Source: Actinomycetota bacterium (GTDB taxonomy: Bacteria; Actinomycetota; Thermoleophilia; UBA2241). Taken from it: DNA of 8,632 nucleotides. Both the position numbers and the translations under genes were made by a program. Below are positions 1 to 8,142 of this stretch, one piece after another. Position 1 is the stretch's first letter. The number at the start of each line of letters is the position of its first letter. The DNA lies in contig PLTW01000140.1 of the NCBI GenBank assembly GCA_003164655.1, positions 17,194 through 25,825 on the forward strand, in the 5' to 3' direction. The notes beneath the pieces were generated by a model that saw only the letters and a list, made by a program, of their open reading frames with translations, ran no database searches and was not told the DNA's origin.

Positions 1-2126
<2,126 letters not shown>

Positions 2127-2146
2127 TGCCGCTCCTTTCGGCTCAG

Positions 2147-2189
2147 GGCGCGGCCGGCGGGGCGCCTGCGGCGCCCCGCCGGCCGCGCC
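2147..2189 (-). terminator. Perfect 20-bp GC hairpin between peptidase stop and fusion-gene RBS (terminator or attenuator-like)
   Basis: The arms 2147-2166 and 2170-2189 are exact reverse complements, separated by a three-base loop (tgc on the plus strand). The hairpin begins two bases after the TGA of the C11 peptidase gene (2194-2192) and ends eight bases before the AAAGGAG of the fusion gene. No U-run follows in the transcript, so it is not a canonical intrinsic terminator. It could be a U-less terminator, a partial attenuator setting lower expression of the fusion gene, or a 3' stabiliser of the upstream mRNA. The structure is certain; its role is inferred. Confidence 0.6.
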
Positions 2190-2191
2190 TC

Positions 2192-3514
2192 TCACTTACC
2201 CCATGCACTCAGAAAGTCGCCCCAGTATGTCAGCCGGGTGAAGTTGAGATCCGAGCAGTAGTAGGCGAAGTCGACCCACTGATCGAAGCTCGCGCCCTTG
2301 CCGGGGGGCGCCGGCGCCGACGGCCAGAAGATGTCGATGCCGTGGACCGGGCCCTCGGCTTTGAGATGCCACTGCCACAGAACGACCCTGCGTTCGGCGG
2401 TGAGCACCCTGGTGCAATCGCTCTTGATCGCCCCCGAAGCGACGTGCGAGCGCAGCTCGGCGGCCACGTCGTAGAGGTCGCGGTCCTCGGGGTAGGTCTG
2501 CGGTGGCGACGCCGCGTCCCGGCGCGCGATCGCATAGGCGCGCTGAAACCTGGGCAGCCTGACGGCGAGGTCCCAGCTGAGGTCGCTCACCGCCGCGGTC
2601 AGGGCATCCCACTGTGTTCCCAGGCTCACGGCCGAGGCCGCCCAGGTCCAGCGGTCGTGACCGGATTCCATGCTCTTGGCGGCCACGACCGCCAGCGCGC
2701 CCGGGCTCATCGCCGGAGAGGCCTGCAGCCCGGCCAGGATCCGCTGGTAGGAGAAGCCGCTGTAGCCGATCGAGTCCTGCGAGCCGGCCATGGCGCTGGC
2801 GAAGCCGCGCAGCTCCGCTTCGACTTCGATCGTCTGGCTGAGACAGCTGTCCCAGCCGACCATGTCGACGCCGTGTACGGTCTCCAGAGCGCCGCGCAGC
2901 TCATCCATGTCGAGGTAGTCGTTGCTCGTGTCGTCGGCCATCGTGTTGCCCGGCCACCAGCCCCAGCCGTGATCCCACAGAAAGAGCGCGTAGCGGTGCG
3001 CCGGGTAGGCGGCCCGGGCCCAATCGATGAAGTCGACGAGCGTCTGGGGCGAGCCCATATCGGTGGTTCCCCAGTCGGCCGCGGCGTTCTGGGACGTGGC
3101 CTTCATGCCCTTCGTGACGTGGAAGATGCGAGCTCCGGTCCAGCCACCATCGACGGCGTTTGGGAACCGTCCGCGATCGGCCAGGGCCACTACCTGCACG
3201 TCGGCGTCGGAACCGACCGCCGCCATCTCCTTGTCGATGTCGTGCGTGACCCACGGCTCGAGGTCGTGGCCGCTGGGAGTGAGGTTCTGGTCGCCGTCCA
3301 TGTAGACCATGACGGTCCAGGCGGCCGTCGGCGCGGGACTCGGTGTGGGCGCCGGATCGGCCGCGGCCGTTCGCGGTGCGGCCGCGGCGGCGGCCAGCAG
3401 CGCCGCGCCGGCGGCGAGCAGAACGCAGAAGCGCATCAGCCGTGTGGCCTGCCGCCGGTCGTGCCGTGCGCCGGCTCGCCGGCCGTGCGTGTCCTTGCGT
3501 GCGCCAGCCCCCAT
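2192..3514 (-). CDS. Secreted clostripain-family (peptidase C11) cysteine peptidase
   Basis: 440 residues, probably exported. Peptidase C11 hallmarks appear in order: WTVMVYMDGDQNL (66-78, first strand of the caspase-like fold), ALFLWDHGWGWW with catalytic H182, LDMDELRGAL (201-210), and MVGWDSCLSQTIEVE with catalytic C224. HGIDIFWP (391-398) resembles the usual C-terminal GLSIYFP-type strand. The family cleaves after basic residues (Arg/Lys); specificity here cannot be read off. A hydrophobic Ala/Leu stretch (about 29-46) followed by an Ala-rich AxA-type site before DPAPTPSP (cut near residue 52) is a signal peptide, preceded by an unusually long Arg/His-rich n-region. The start at 3514 is favoured by the strong GAGGAGGGG just upstream; ATG at 3436 (residue 27) would give a more standard signal peptide but lacks a good RBS. 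It starts 32 bases after the glycosidase stop, so co-transcription is likely. Confidence 0.9.
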   Translation of the reverse strand: MGAGARKDTHGRRAGARHDRRQATRLMRFCVLLAAGAALLAAAAAAPRTAAADPAPTPSPAPTAAWTVMVYMDGDQNLTPSGHDLEPWVTHDIDKEMAAVGSDADVQVVALADRGRFPNAVDGGWTGARIFHVTKGMKATSQNAAADWGTTDMGSPQTLVDFIDWARAAYPAHRYALFLWDHGWGWWPGNTMADDTSNDYLDMDELRGALETVHGVDMVGWDSCLSQTIEVEAELRGFASAMAGSQDSIGYSGFSYQRILAGLQASPAMSPGALAVVAAKSMESGHDRWTWAASAVSLGTQWDALTAAVSDLSWDLAVRLPRFQRAYAIARRDAASPPQTYPEDRDLYDVAAELRSHVASGAIKSDCTRVLTAERRVVLWQWHLKAEGPVHGIDIFWPSAPAPPGKGASFDQWVDFAYYCSDLNFTRLTYWGDFLSAWGK

Positions 3515-3525
3515 CGCCCCTCCTC
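3515..3525 (-). promoter_or_regulatory. Strong ribosome binding site deciding the start of the C11 peptidase
   Basis: The minus strand reads GAGGAGGGGCG immediately before ATG 3514-3512, an anti-16S match (AGGAGG) four bases from the start codon. The alternative in-frame ATG at 3436-3434 has no comparable motif, so the longer N-terminus with its basic extension is preferred. The site lies in the short gap after the glycosidase TAG. Confidence 0.65.
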
Positions 3526-3546
3526 GAGTCGCCGTCGCGCCGCGCC

Positions 3547-5184
3547 CTACGGACCGCCGCGCCGCACTCGCCGGCGAGCCGCGGCGCGGACCCGGCGCGC
3601 CAGCTCGCGCGGCAGCACGCCGCAGAACCCCTGCAGGGCGATGGCGCTGGCGGAGCGTCGCAGACCGCGAGAGTGGTCGAGATACGCCGGCGCCACATCG
3701 ACATACCGTTCCTCGAGCGCGGCCCGCGTCGCGCAGACATCGACCGGCTCGATCGACGAGAGCATATCGCGGGTCAGGTCCGTGAGCCAGACGGGCCGGG
3801 CGGCGAGTCGCTCGGCGACCGCCCGCGGCGCGCGCGCCCGCGCGGCCCTGTCGCGCTTGATGGAAAGCAGCGCGGTCGCCGTCCAGCCCATCTGCAGGTC
3901 GGGAACCATCTCGGTGGGCAGACCCGGCACGGGGCGACCGAAGAGGCGCGCCGCGCCGTCGGCCGAAAGCAGCGGATCGAGCACCCGGTCCTGGTCGTCG
4001 ACGGCGACGAACTCAAAGACGCCGCCGAGCATGTTGGCGACGTTCAGCAGGCGCGCTTCGAGCTGCTCGGCGAGCTCATCCAGGCCCTGGCGGCGCAGCC
4101 CCCGGGCGATGATCGCGGTGTCAAACGGCCAGACGTTCTCGTGATAGCTGCGAAAGCGCGGGTTGTGGTCGGTCAGCGCGCGGCCGCGAATGCCGGCCGC
4201 CGTGAGCAGCTCGGCCGAGAACAGCATGCGCACGATGCCGCCGACCAGCGCCGCGCGCTGCGTCTCGGGCAGTTCGTCGAAGAAGCTCGTGGCGAGCATC
4301 CAGCCGGCGTTGGACTGCACCGCCCGCAGCAGCCGCGGCCGGCCGCCCGGATCACGATCGATGGCGTTGCCGAAGTAGCGCCGCTCGGGCAGCCAGAAGT
4401 GGGCGATGGTGGCGTCGCGCAGAGCGCGCGACTCGGCCAGAAGGCGCTCCGGCGGGCGGCCGACCCGAAGGTCGGCCGCCCGCCGGAGCGCCTCGGCCGC
4501 CAGCACCTGGACGTCGAGGTAGGCCATCGGTCGCACGACGTTCGCCATGCGCCCGTGCTCGTCGAAGTTCGACGTCGGTCCGTCCTTCCAGACCTGCTGA
4601 AGGGCCAGCGGGTTGGATTGCCCCGCCTCGACCAGGCCCTCGTCGTTCAGGTGTCGCTCGATCCAGTCGCAGGCCTCGGCGACGCTCTCGCTCACGGTCG
4701 CCGGCCGCCCGTCTTTGCGGGCCACCGTCGCCTCGAGGATGCCGGGCTCGCGGCGGGCCAGCGCCGCCACGAGGATGATGAACAGTGGTGTCGAGTCCGA
4801 GGAGAAGTAGGTCGTATAGCCGGCCGGCGTGCCGCCCCAGATGGTCGAGAGGCCGAGGCCGAACAGGGCCTTGAGCCACAGGGGCGCCTGCCAGGCGCGC
4901 AGATCGCGGCGCTCGTTGTGGATGCGGCCGGGCTCCTCCTCGGACAGCACTCGGCGCCGCGTACCCTGCAGGGCCGCCAGGGCGAGCACGGTCTCGAAGG
5001 CCGGACGCGGCGCGTAGTCGATCAGGTCGAGAGCGGTGATGACGCGGTCCCGCGCCCAGAGGCTGTGATTGAAGAGCAGGCCACCGCTCGTGTCGAGGCC
5101 CAGGCCGCCGCCGCGCCCGAGCAGCTCACCGACGAGGGCCGTCAGGGCCGGCGGCGACGGCGCCCGGTGTGCGGCGCCGCTCAC
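3547..5184 (-). CDS. Amylo-alpha-1,6-glucosidase-like glycoside hydrolase (single-domain glycogen debranching type)
   Basis: 545 residues resembling the (alpha/alpha)6-barrel catalytic domain of glycogen-debranching amylo-1,6-glucosidases and related GH63/GH133-like enzymes. Motifs: LFNHSLWARDRV (37-48), YFSSDSTPLFI (126-136, cf. YYGSVDATPLFL), QVWKDGPTSNFDEHG (197-211, cf. GWKDS..., D201 a candidate catalytic acid), SNAGWML (291-297) and YHENVWPFDTAIIARGL (347-363, cf. SVWPHDNALIA). The usual C-terminal PQAWA box appears as LQMGWTATALL. The N-terminal debranching-enzyme domain (about 200 residues) of two-domain relatives is absent. Likely role: hydrolysis of alpha-1,6 or other alpha-glucosidic or mannosidic bonds in storage glycan or compatible-solute metabolism. 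No signal peptide, so cytosolic. Start is GTG 5184-5182 with GGAG six bases upstream, 18 bases after the preceding gene's stop. The coding sequence contains a perfect 24-bp inverted repeat (separate entry). The exact substrate is not determinable here. Confidence 0.85.
   Translation of the reverse strand: MSGAAHRAPSPPALTALVGELLGRGGGLGLDTSGGLLFNHSLWARDRVITALDLIDYAPRPAFETVLALAALQGTRRRVLSEEEPGRIHNERRDLRAWQAPLWLKALFGLGLSTIWGGTPAGYTTYFSSDSTPLFIILVAALARREPGILEATVARKDGRPATVSESVAEACDWIERHLNDEGLVEAGQSNPLALQQVWKDGPTSNFDEHGRMANVVRPMAYLDVQVLAAEALRRAADLRVGRPPERLLAESRALRDATIAHFWLPERRYFGNAIDRDPGGRPRLLRAVQSNAGWMLATSFFDELPETQRAALVGGIVRMLFSAELLTAAGIRGRALTDHNPRFRSYHENVWPFDTAIIARGLRRQGLDELAEQLEARLLNVANMLGGVFEFVAVDDQDRVLDPLLSADGAARLFGRPVPGLPTEMVPDLQMGWTATALLSIKRDRAARARAPRAVAERLAARPVWLTDLTRDMLSSIEPVDVCATRAALEERYVDVAPAYLDHSRGLRRSASAIALQGFCGVLPRELARRVRAAARRRVRRGGP
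4442..4493 (-). repeat. Perfect 24-bp inverted repeat with UUCG loop inside the glycosidase gene
   Basis: Arms 4442-4465 and 4470-4493 are exact reverse complements separated by four bases (cgaa on plus, TTCG on the coding strand). The mRNA can therefore form a 24-bp stem closed by C(UUCG)G, an unusually stable tetraloop. It encodes residues about 231-248, and the frame passes through as a credible helix-turn-helix of the barrel (EALRRAADLRVGRPPERLL), so the gene is not visibly disrupted. A 7-base direct repeat, ctcggcc, lies at 4432-4438 and 4492-4498 (spacing 60), possible but weak evidence of an inserted palindromic element. Confidence 0.9.
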
Positions 5185-5202
5185 GACCTGCTCCGCCGGC
5201 GT

Positions 5203-5694
5203 TCAGGCCGCCGCTGGTGCACGCTGCGCGCGGGCCTGCTCGATCGCCGTGAGCAGTGCTTCGGGCTGGTCGCTGCCGATCGTGAACGTGCTCCCGTCGG
5301 TGAGCCTCAGCTCGACCGCCCGGCGGCCCCAGACGTTGTAGAGCCAGCCGTGGCGCGTGCGGCGCATGCCCCAGCCGCGATGCCAGGGAATGTTCACGAC
5401 CTCCGCGCCTTCGATATCGTCCAACGGGATGCGGCGGCGCAACACGCCGCCGACAAAGTTCGCGACCACGGTCGTCTGGTCGACCTCGACGTGCAACGAC
5501 GAGAAGATCGCCATCACAGCGACGAACCCCGCCGCCAGCGGAACGGAGATCCAGGCCGCCCGGCGTCGCCTCCTGACGTCGCGCACGGCCCTGCCGAGCT
5601 GGGTGAGAAAGCCGATGCCCAAGCCGATCAGCGTGGCAAAGCCGACTTGCGTGTGCTGGTAGGGCAGCGCCGCCTGGCGCGCGTCGTCGTCCAT
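5203..5694 (-). CDS. Two-helix membrane protein with bacterial PH-like domain
   Basis: 163 residues. Two hydrophobic segments, about 16-36 and 47-66, flank a very basic loop (RDVRRRRRAA, 38-47) expected on the cytoplasmic side. The C-terminal half (68-155) is strand-rich with one final helix: VEVDQTTVVANF, RRRIPLDDIEGAEVV, YNVWGRRAVELRLTDGSTFTIGSDQPEALLTAIEQA. That pattern is typical of bacterial PH (bPH, YdbT/DUF-type) domains attached to membrane hairpins, where 'IPLDDI...V' and 'DP..L...I' segments recur. Function of such proteins is mostly unknown. The start ATG 5694-5692 has AAGGAG at 5707-5702, seven bases away. It is the first gene of the minus-strand cluster, 18 bases ahead of the glycosidase. 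Family assignment is by pattern only. Confidence 0.78.
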   Translation of the reverse strand: MDDDARQAALPYQHTQVGFATLIGLGIGFLTQLGRAVRDVRRRRRAAWISVPLAAGFVAVMAIFSSLHVEVDQTTVVANFVGGVLRRRIPLDDIEGAEVVNIPWHRGWGMRRTRHGWLYNVWGRRAVELRLTDGSTFTIGSDQPEALLTAIEQARAQRAPAAA

Positions 5695-5831
5695 CTCGTC
5701 GCTCCTTGTTGACCGCCGTTAGCCTACAGCGTCGCGACCTCGCGGGCTTGCTCTCGGCCGTTGCCGAGCGGCGCGCCGGCGCCCGTCCGCAGGTGTCGCC
5801 GGCCGCCTTTTGCGGGTACGAAGACGATGAG
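5695..5831. promoter_or_regulatory. Divergent intergenic region between bPH protein and SDH protease genes
   Basis: 137 bases hold the RBS and candidate -10 of the minus-strand operon and should hold the promoter of the plus-strand protease. An 8-base palindrome gtcgcgac sits at 5731-5738. TTGACC at 5709-5714 (plus) has no matching -10 at normal spacing. No recognisable operator. Confidence 0.4.
5721..5726 (-). promoter_or_regulatory. Candidate -10 element (TAGGCT) for the minus-strand operon
   Basis: The minus strand reads TAGGCT at 5726-5721, fitting the actinobacterial TANNNT -10 pattern, 13 bases upstream of AAGGAG and 26 upstream of ATG 5694. No convincing TTGACA-like -35 is seen 16-18 bases further up. 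The call rests on position and one hexamer only. Confidence 0.3.
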
Positions 5832-6668
5832 ATGGATGTGTTCTGGGCGGTTGTGGCCGTCGTCATCGTGGCAGCGCTGATCGTGCCGATGCTGGTGCGC
5901 CGCCGTCGCACGCGCCGCCGTCGCGCGATGCTGCGCCGCCTCGAACAGCAGCGCGGCTCGCGCGTGGTGACCATGATCCACCGCCAGGAATCGATGCGCA
6001 TCCTCGGCATCCCCTTCGGCGGCATGATCGACATCGACGACGCCGAGCAGGTGCTGCGCGCCATCCGCCTGACCCCCGACGAGATGCCGATCGATCTGGT
6101 CCTGCACACGCCGGGTGGCCTTGTGCTGGCCTCCGACCAGATCGCCTACGCCCTCAAGCGCCACCGCGGCAAGGTCACGGTCATGGTGCCCCATTACGCC
6201 ATGTCGGGCGGCACGCTCGTGGCGTTGGCCGCGGACGAGATCCTCATGGATCGCGACGCAGTGCTGGGCCCGGTCGATCCGCAGCTCGGCGGCCTGCCGC
6301 GCGGGTACTGGCCCGCCGTCTCGATCCTCGCGGCGCTCGAGACGCCCAACCCGAACCGCGACGACCAGACGTTGATTCTCGGCGACATGGCCCGCAAGGC
6401 GATCGATCAGGTGCACGACACTGTGCGGGAGCTGCTGCTCGAGGCGCACGGCGCCGACGACGCCGAGCGCCTCGCGACGCTGCTCAGCCACGGACGCTGG
6501 ACGCACGACTTTCCCATCCGCTTCGACTACGCCGCCGAGATCGGCCTGCCGGTGAGCGACCGGGTACCCGACGAGGTCTACACGCTCATGACGCTCTACT
6601 CCCAGCGCGGCCAGCGCCGGCCGTCGGTCGAGTACGTGCCGGTGCCCTACCCCACAGACGGTCCCTGA
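5832..6668 (+). CDS. Membrane-anchored SDH-family serine protease (ClpP/SppA class)
   Basis: 278 residues. An N-terminal helix (4-22) is followed by a basic stop-transfer stretch (RRRRTRRRR), anchoring the enzyme with a cytoplasmic catalytic domain. The domain has a ClpP/crotonase-fold protease pattern of the serine dehydrogenase proteinase (SDH_sah) family, related to signal peptide peptidase SppA: IDLVLHTPGG (87-96, oxyanion region), MVPHYAMSGGTLVALAADEILMD with nucleophile S125, LGPVDPQLG (145-153) and the family-typical SHGRWTHDFPI (219-229). K189 (MARKAIDQ) is a candidate general base by analogy with the Ser-Lys SppA enzymes, but this is unproven. The expected role is cleavage of membrane-associated peptides. 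The ATG at 5832 was chosen because it places the helix at the N-terminus; in-frame TTG 5706 and GTG 5793 have no RBS and add an uncharacteristic extension. The RBS before 5832 is weak. Divergent from the bPH gene and convergent with the cold-shock gene. Confidence 0.9.
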   Translation: MDVFWAVVAVVIVAALIVPMLVRRRRTRRRRAMLRRLEQQRGSRVVTMIHRQESMRILGIPFGGMIDIDDAEQVLRAIRLTPDEMPIDLVLHTPGGLVLASDQIAYALKRHRGKVTVMVPHYAMSGGTLVALAADEILMDRDAVLGPVDPQLGGLPRGYWPAVSILAALETPNPNRDDQTLILGDMARKAIDQVHDTVRELLLEAHGADDAERLATLLSHGRWTHDFPIRFDYAAEIGLPVSDRVPDEVYTLMTLYSQRGQRRPSVEYVPVPYPTDGP

Positions 6669-6784
6669 TCGCGGCGCCGTCACGGTCTCTCGCGCCGGCG
6701 CTGCGATCGGAGCCCGCGCGGATCGCCGGCGGCAGGATCGGCGCCGAGGTCGCTCGCCGGTCGGTGAGCCGCCCCGCCGCCAAC

Positions 6785-6829
6785 AAAAAAGGGCGCCCGG
6801 GGGCGGCTCGATGCCGCCCCTGGGCGCCC
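6785..6829 (-). terminator. Rho-independent terminator of the cold-shock gene
   Basis: The arms 6791-6807 and 6813-6829 pair over 17 positions with one mismatch (opposite 6821) around a five-base loop. On the minus strand the stem is followed by six T residues (6790-6785), the classic intrinsic terminator layout. It begins 17 bases after the cold-shock gene's last codon. In plus-strand RNA the mismatch becomes a G-U pair, so the hairpin may also help end transcription of the converging protease gene, although no U-run follows on that strand. Confidence 0.9.
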
Positions 6830-6846
6830 GTGTTCGACTGCCTGGA

Positions 6847-7047
6847 TCAGACAGGCCGCACGTTGACGGCCTGCGGGCCCTTCTGGGCCTGCTGTACCTC
6901 GAACTCGACTGCCTGGTTCTCAGACAGCGTACCCACACCGGGTGCGAGTTCGGCCACATGCACGAAGACGTCCTTGCCGCCGTCTGCCTGCTCGATGAAG
7001 CCGTAGCCCTTCTGAGCGTTGAACCACTTGACTGTTCCCTTGGCCAC
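6847..7047 (-). CDS. Cold-shock domain protein (CspA family)
   Basis: 66 residues, full family length, a single OB-fold cold-shock domain. [18 protein letters not shown] carries the RNP1-type KGYGFI, and DVFVHV is RNP2. The usual VFVHFS or VFVHIS is VFVHVAEL here. The C-terminal strands are [18 protein letters not shown]. Members bind single-stranded RNA/DNA and melt mRNA secondary structure, as chaperones in cold or general growth. Start is GTG 7047-7045 with AGGAG at 7058-7054, six bases upstream. It is monocistronic: a roughly 235-base leader region lies upstream and a strong terminator downstream. The leader contains a hairpin and may control translation by temperature, as in other csp mRNAs (inference). 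Confidence 0.97.
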   Translation of the reverse strand: MAKGTVKWFNAQKGYGFIEQADGGKDVFVHVAELAPGVGTLSENQAVEFEVQQAQKGPQAVNVRPV

Positions 7048-7120
7048 TACTTTCTCCTGGTCTAACGAGCGTGTCGGCGACGACTGACGAAGCGACGAAA
7101 GCGCTCTCCTATTGGAACGT

Positions 7121-7141
7121 GCGTCCGACGACGCCGGACGC
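7121..7141 (-). promoter_or_regulatory. Hairpin in the cold-shock gene leader
   Basis: gcgtccg (7121-7127) and cggacgc (7135-7141) form a 7-bp GC-rich stem with a seven-base loop, 74 bases upstream of the GTG start. No U-run follows. If transcription starts near 7137-7142 it would lie at the very 5' end of the mRNA, where it could stabilise the transcript. Confidence 0.4.
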
Positions 7142-7143
7142 AG

Positions 7144-7172
7144 TTCTTAACTTGTACAGCTTGCGGCGGCAA
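7144..7172 (-). promoter_or_regulatory. Candidate promoter of the cold-shock gene
   Basis: On the minus strand TTGCCG (7172-7167) and TAAGAA (7149-7144) are separated by 17 bases, giving a predicted leader of about 90 bases. The surrounding DNA (7141-7180) is locally A/T-richer than its neighbourhood. The -10 match is poor (TACAAG nearby is an alternative), so this is tentative. Confidence 0.28.
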
Positions 7173-7282
7173 AATGAAACCCCAACTGCGCGGCGACGAG
7201 CCTGAACCGCCCCGTGAAGGCCCTGCGGTGGCTGCACCGGGCAGCGACCAGACCGGCGAGGTCGCGGGGCCGCCGCCCAGGT

Positions 7283-7936
7283 TCAGAACAGGGGGATGAG
7301 ACCCTTTGCCACGTAGAGCACGCCCATCGCGGCGAAGACCCACACGAGGATCACGCGGTTGTGGGCGATGAGGGTGCCGCGCACACTCCTCATGAACTTC
7401 TCGGAGCGCGGCCGATCGACGACGAAGGCGGCGTATGGCCCCCACACCGTCGAAAGCGAAAGCGCCGTGAAGATGGCGACGGCTCCCAGACCGGCGGTCG
7501 CGCTCACGTGCGCCTTGAGGATGTCCGAGGTCGCGCCGGCTACCAGAGCGTAGTTGACGAGCATGAGGCCCAGGACCACGGCCACGAACGGCCCGCCCTT
7601 GTCCATCATTTTCATCCAGCCCGGCTCGCGGCCGGCCGACCCAGGCGCCGGCTTGGCCCGCCACTGCAGAAAGGCAAGTGACAGAAACAGCATCCCCATG
7701 AGCACCTGCACACCGCCGGCGCTGCCCGACGAGCCGGCGACGCCGAGCGCGTCGTTCAACACCAGCAGCGACAGGACGCCGATGCCGGCCACTACGAACA
7801 CCATGGTAGCGACGTACAGGGCTCCGTTGCGCAGCGGCTGGTCGGTGCTGAGCATGGCGATGACGCCGATGATGGGCACGGGGTTGGCCGCCATGGCGAC
7901 GGCCAGCGGGAGAAGCGCCACAATGAGACTGCCCAT
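7283..7936 (-). CDS. SfLAP/GAP-like six-helix membrane protein (LysE-type transporter fold)
   Basis: 217 residues with six predicted membrane helices at about 3-28, 37-60, 74-92, 117-137, 149-172 and 193-213, and a hydrophilic loop (93-116) between helices 3 and 4. The N-terminal LLPLAVAMAANPVPIIGVIAML followed by TDQPLRNGALYVATM is characteristic of the Sap/GAP family (sulfolipid-1- and glycopeptidolipid-addressing proteins) common in Actinobacteria, which shares its layout with LysE-type exporters. Mycobacterial members assist lipid export; in organisms without those lipids the substrate is unknown. The start ATG 7936-7934 has AAAGAGG ending three bases upstream. Stop TGA at 7285-7283. No partner gene adjoins on the same strand; the nearest, the cold-shock gene, begins 235 bases downstream. 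Confidence 0.85.
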   Translation of the reverse strand: MGSLIVALLPLAVAMAANPVPIIGVIAMLSTDQPLRNGALYVATMVFVVAGIGVLSLLVLNDALGVAGSSGSAGGVQVLMGMLFLSLAFLQWRAKPAPGSAGREPGWMKMMDKGGPFVAVVLGLMLVNYALVAGATSDILKAHVSATAGLGAVAIFTALSLSTVWGPYAAFVVDRPRSEKFMRSVRGTLIAHNRVILVWVFAAMGVLYVAKGLIPLF

Positions 7937-8142
7937 CGACCTCTTTCGTGCGGGACTGTGACCAACTGCGTCGCGCCATCGTACGACATGGCGGCGCTCG
8001 CCGTCATCGCTTCGGCCGGCCGGCGACGCCGCGCGCGCGTCAACGGTTTGCGGCAGGCGCGCTGGTGGTCAATGAGGAGTACAAGACCAGCCGCCGCAGC
8101 CCGGGGTCTGCGAGAGGCACCGCCAGCAAGAGGGAGAGCGCC
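7937..8142. promoter_or_regulatory. Divergent intergenic region between SfLAP-like gene and small membrane protein
   Basis: 206 bases between two divergently oriented starts, expected to hold both promoters. It includes a ggccggccgg palindrome near 8014-8023 and the two ribosome binding sites. I see no convincing -35/-10 pair or operator on either strand. Confidence 0.35.

Noticed and set aside
3343..5712. 789-codon open frame on the plus strand
   Set aside because: It is antisense to the glycosidase and bPH genes; its length reflects lack of stop codons in high-GC DNA. No motif or RBS supports it.
5706..5831. Upstream extension of the SDH protease to TTG 5706
   Set aside because: No RBS precedes it, and it would bury the anchor helix behind 42 residues of unlikely composition.
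5724..6959. 411-codon open frame on the minus strand over the SDH protease
   Set aside because: It overlaps both the protease, whose motifs are clear, and the cold-shock gene's terminator. No family signal was found.
7142..7282. Possible terminator after the SfLAP-like gene
   Set aside because: Only short imperfect pairings (for example accgc with gcggt near 7208-7230) and no U-run; not strong enough to call.
7062..7979. 305-codon minus-strand frame around the SfLAP-like gene
   Set aside because: It is out of frame with the membrane protein and made of low-complexity Arg/Gly/His stretches; the 217-residue frame has a proper six-helix pattern and RBS.
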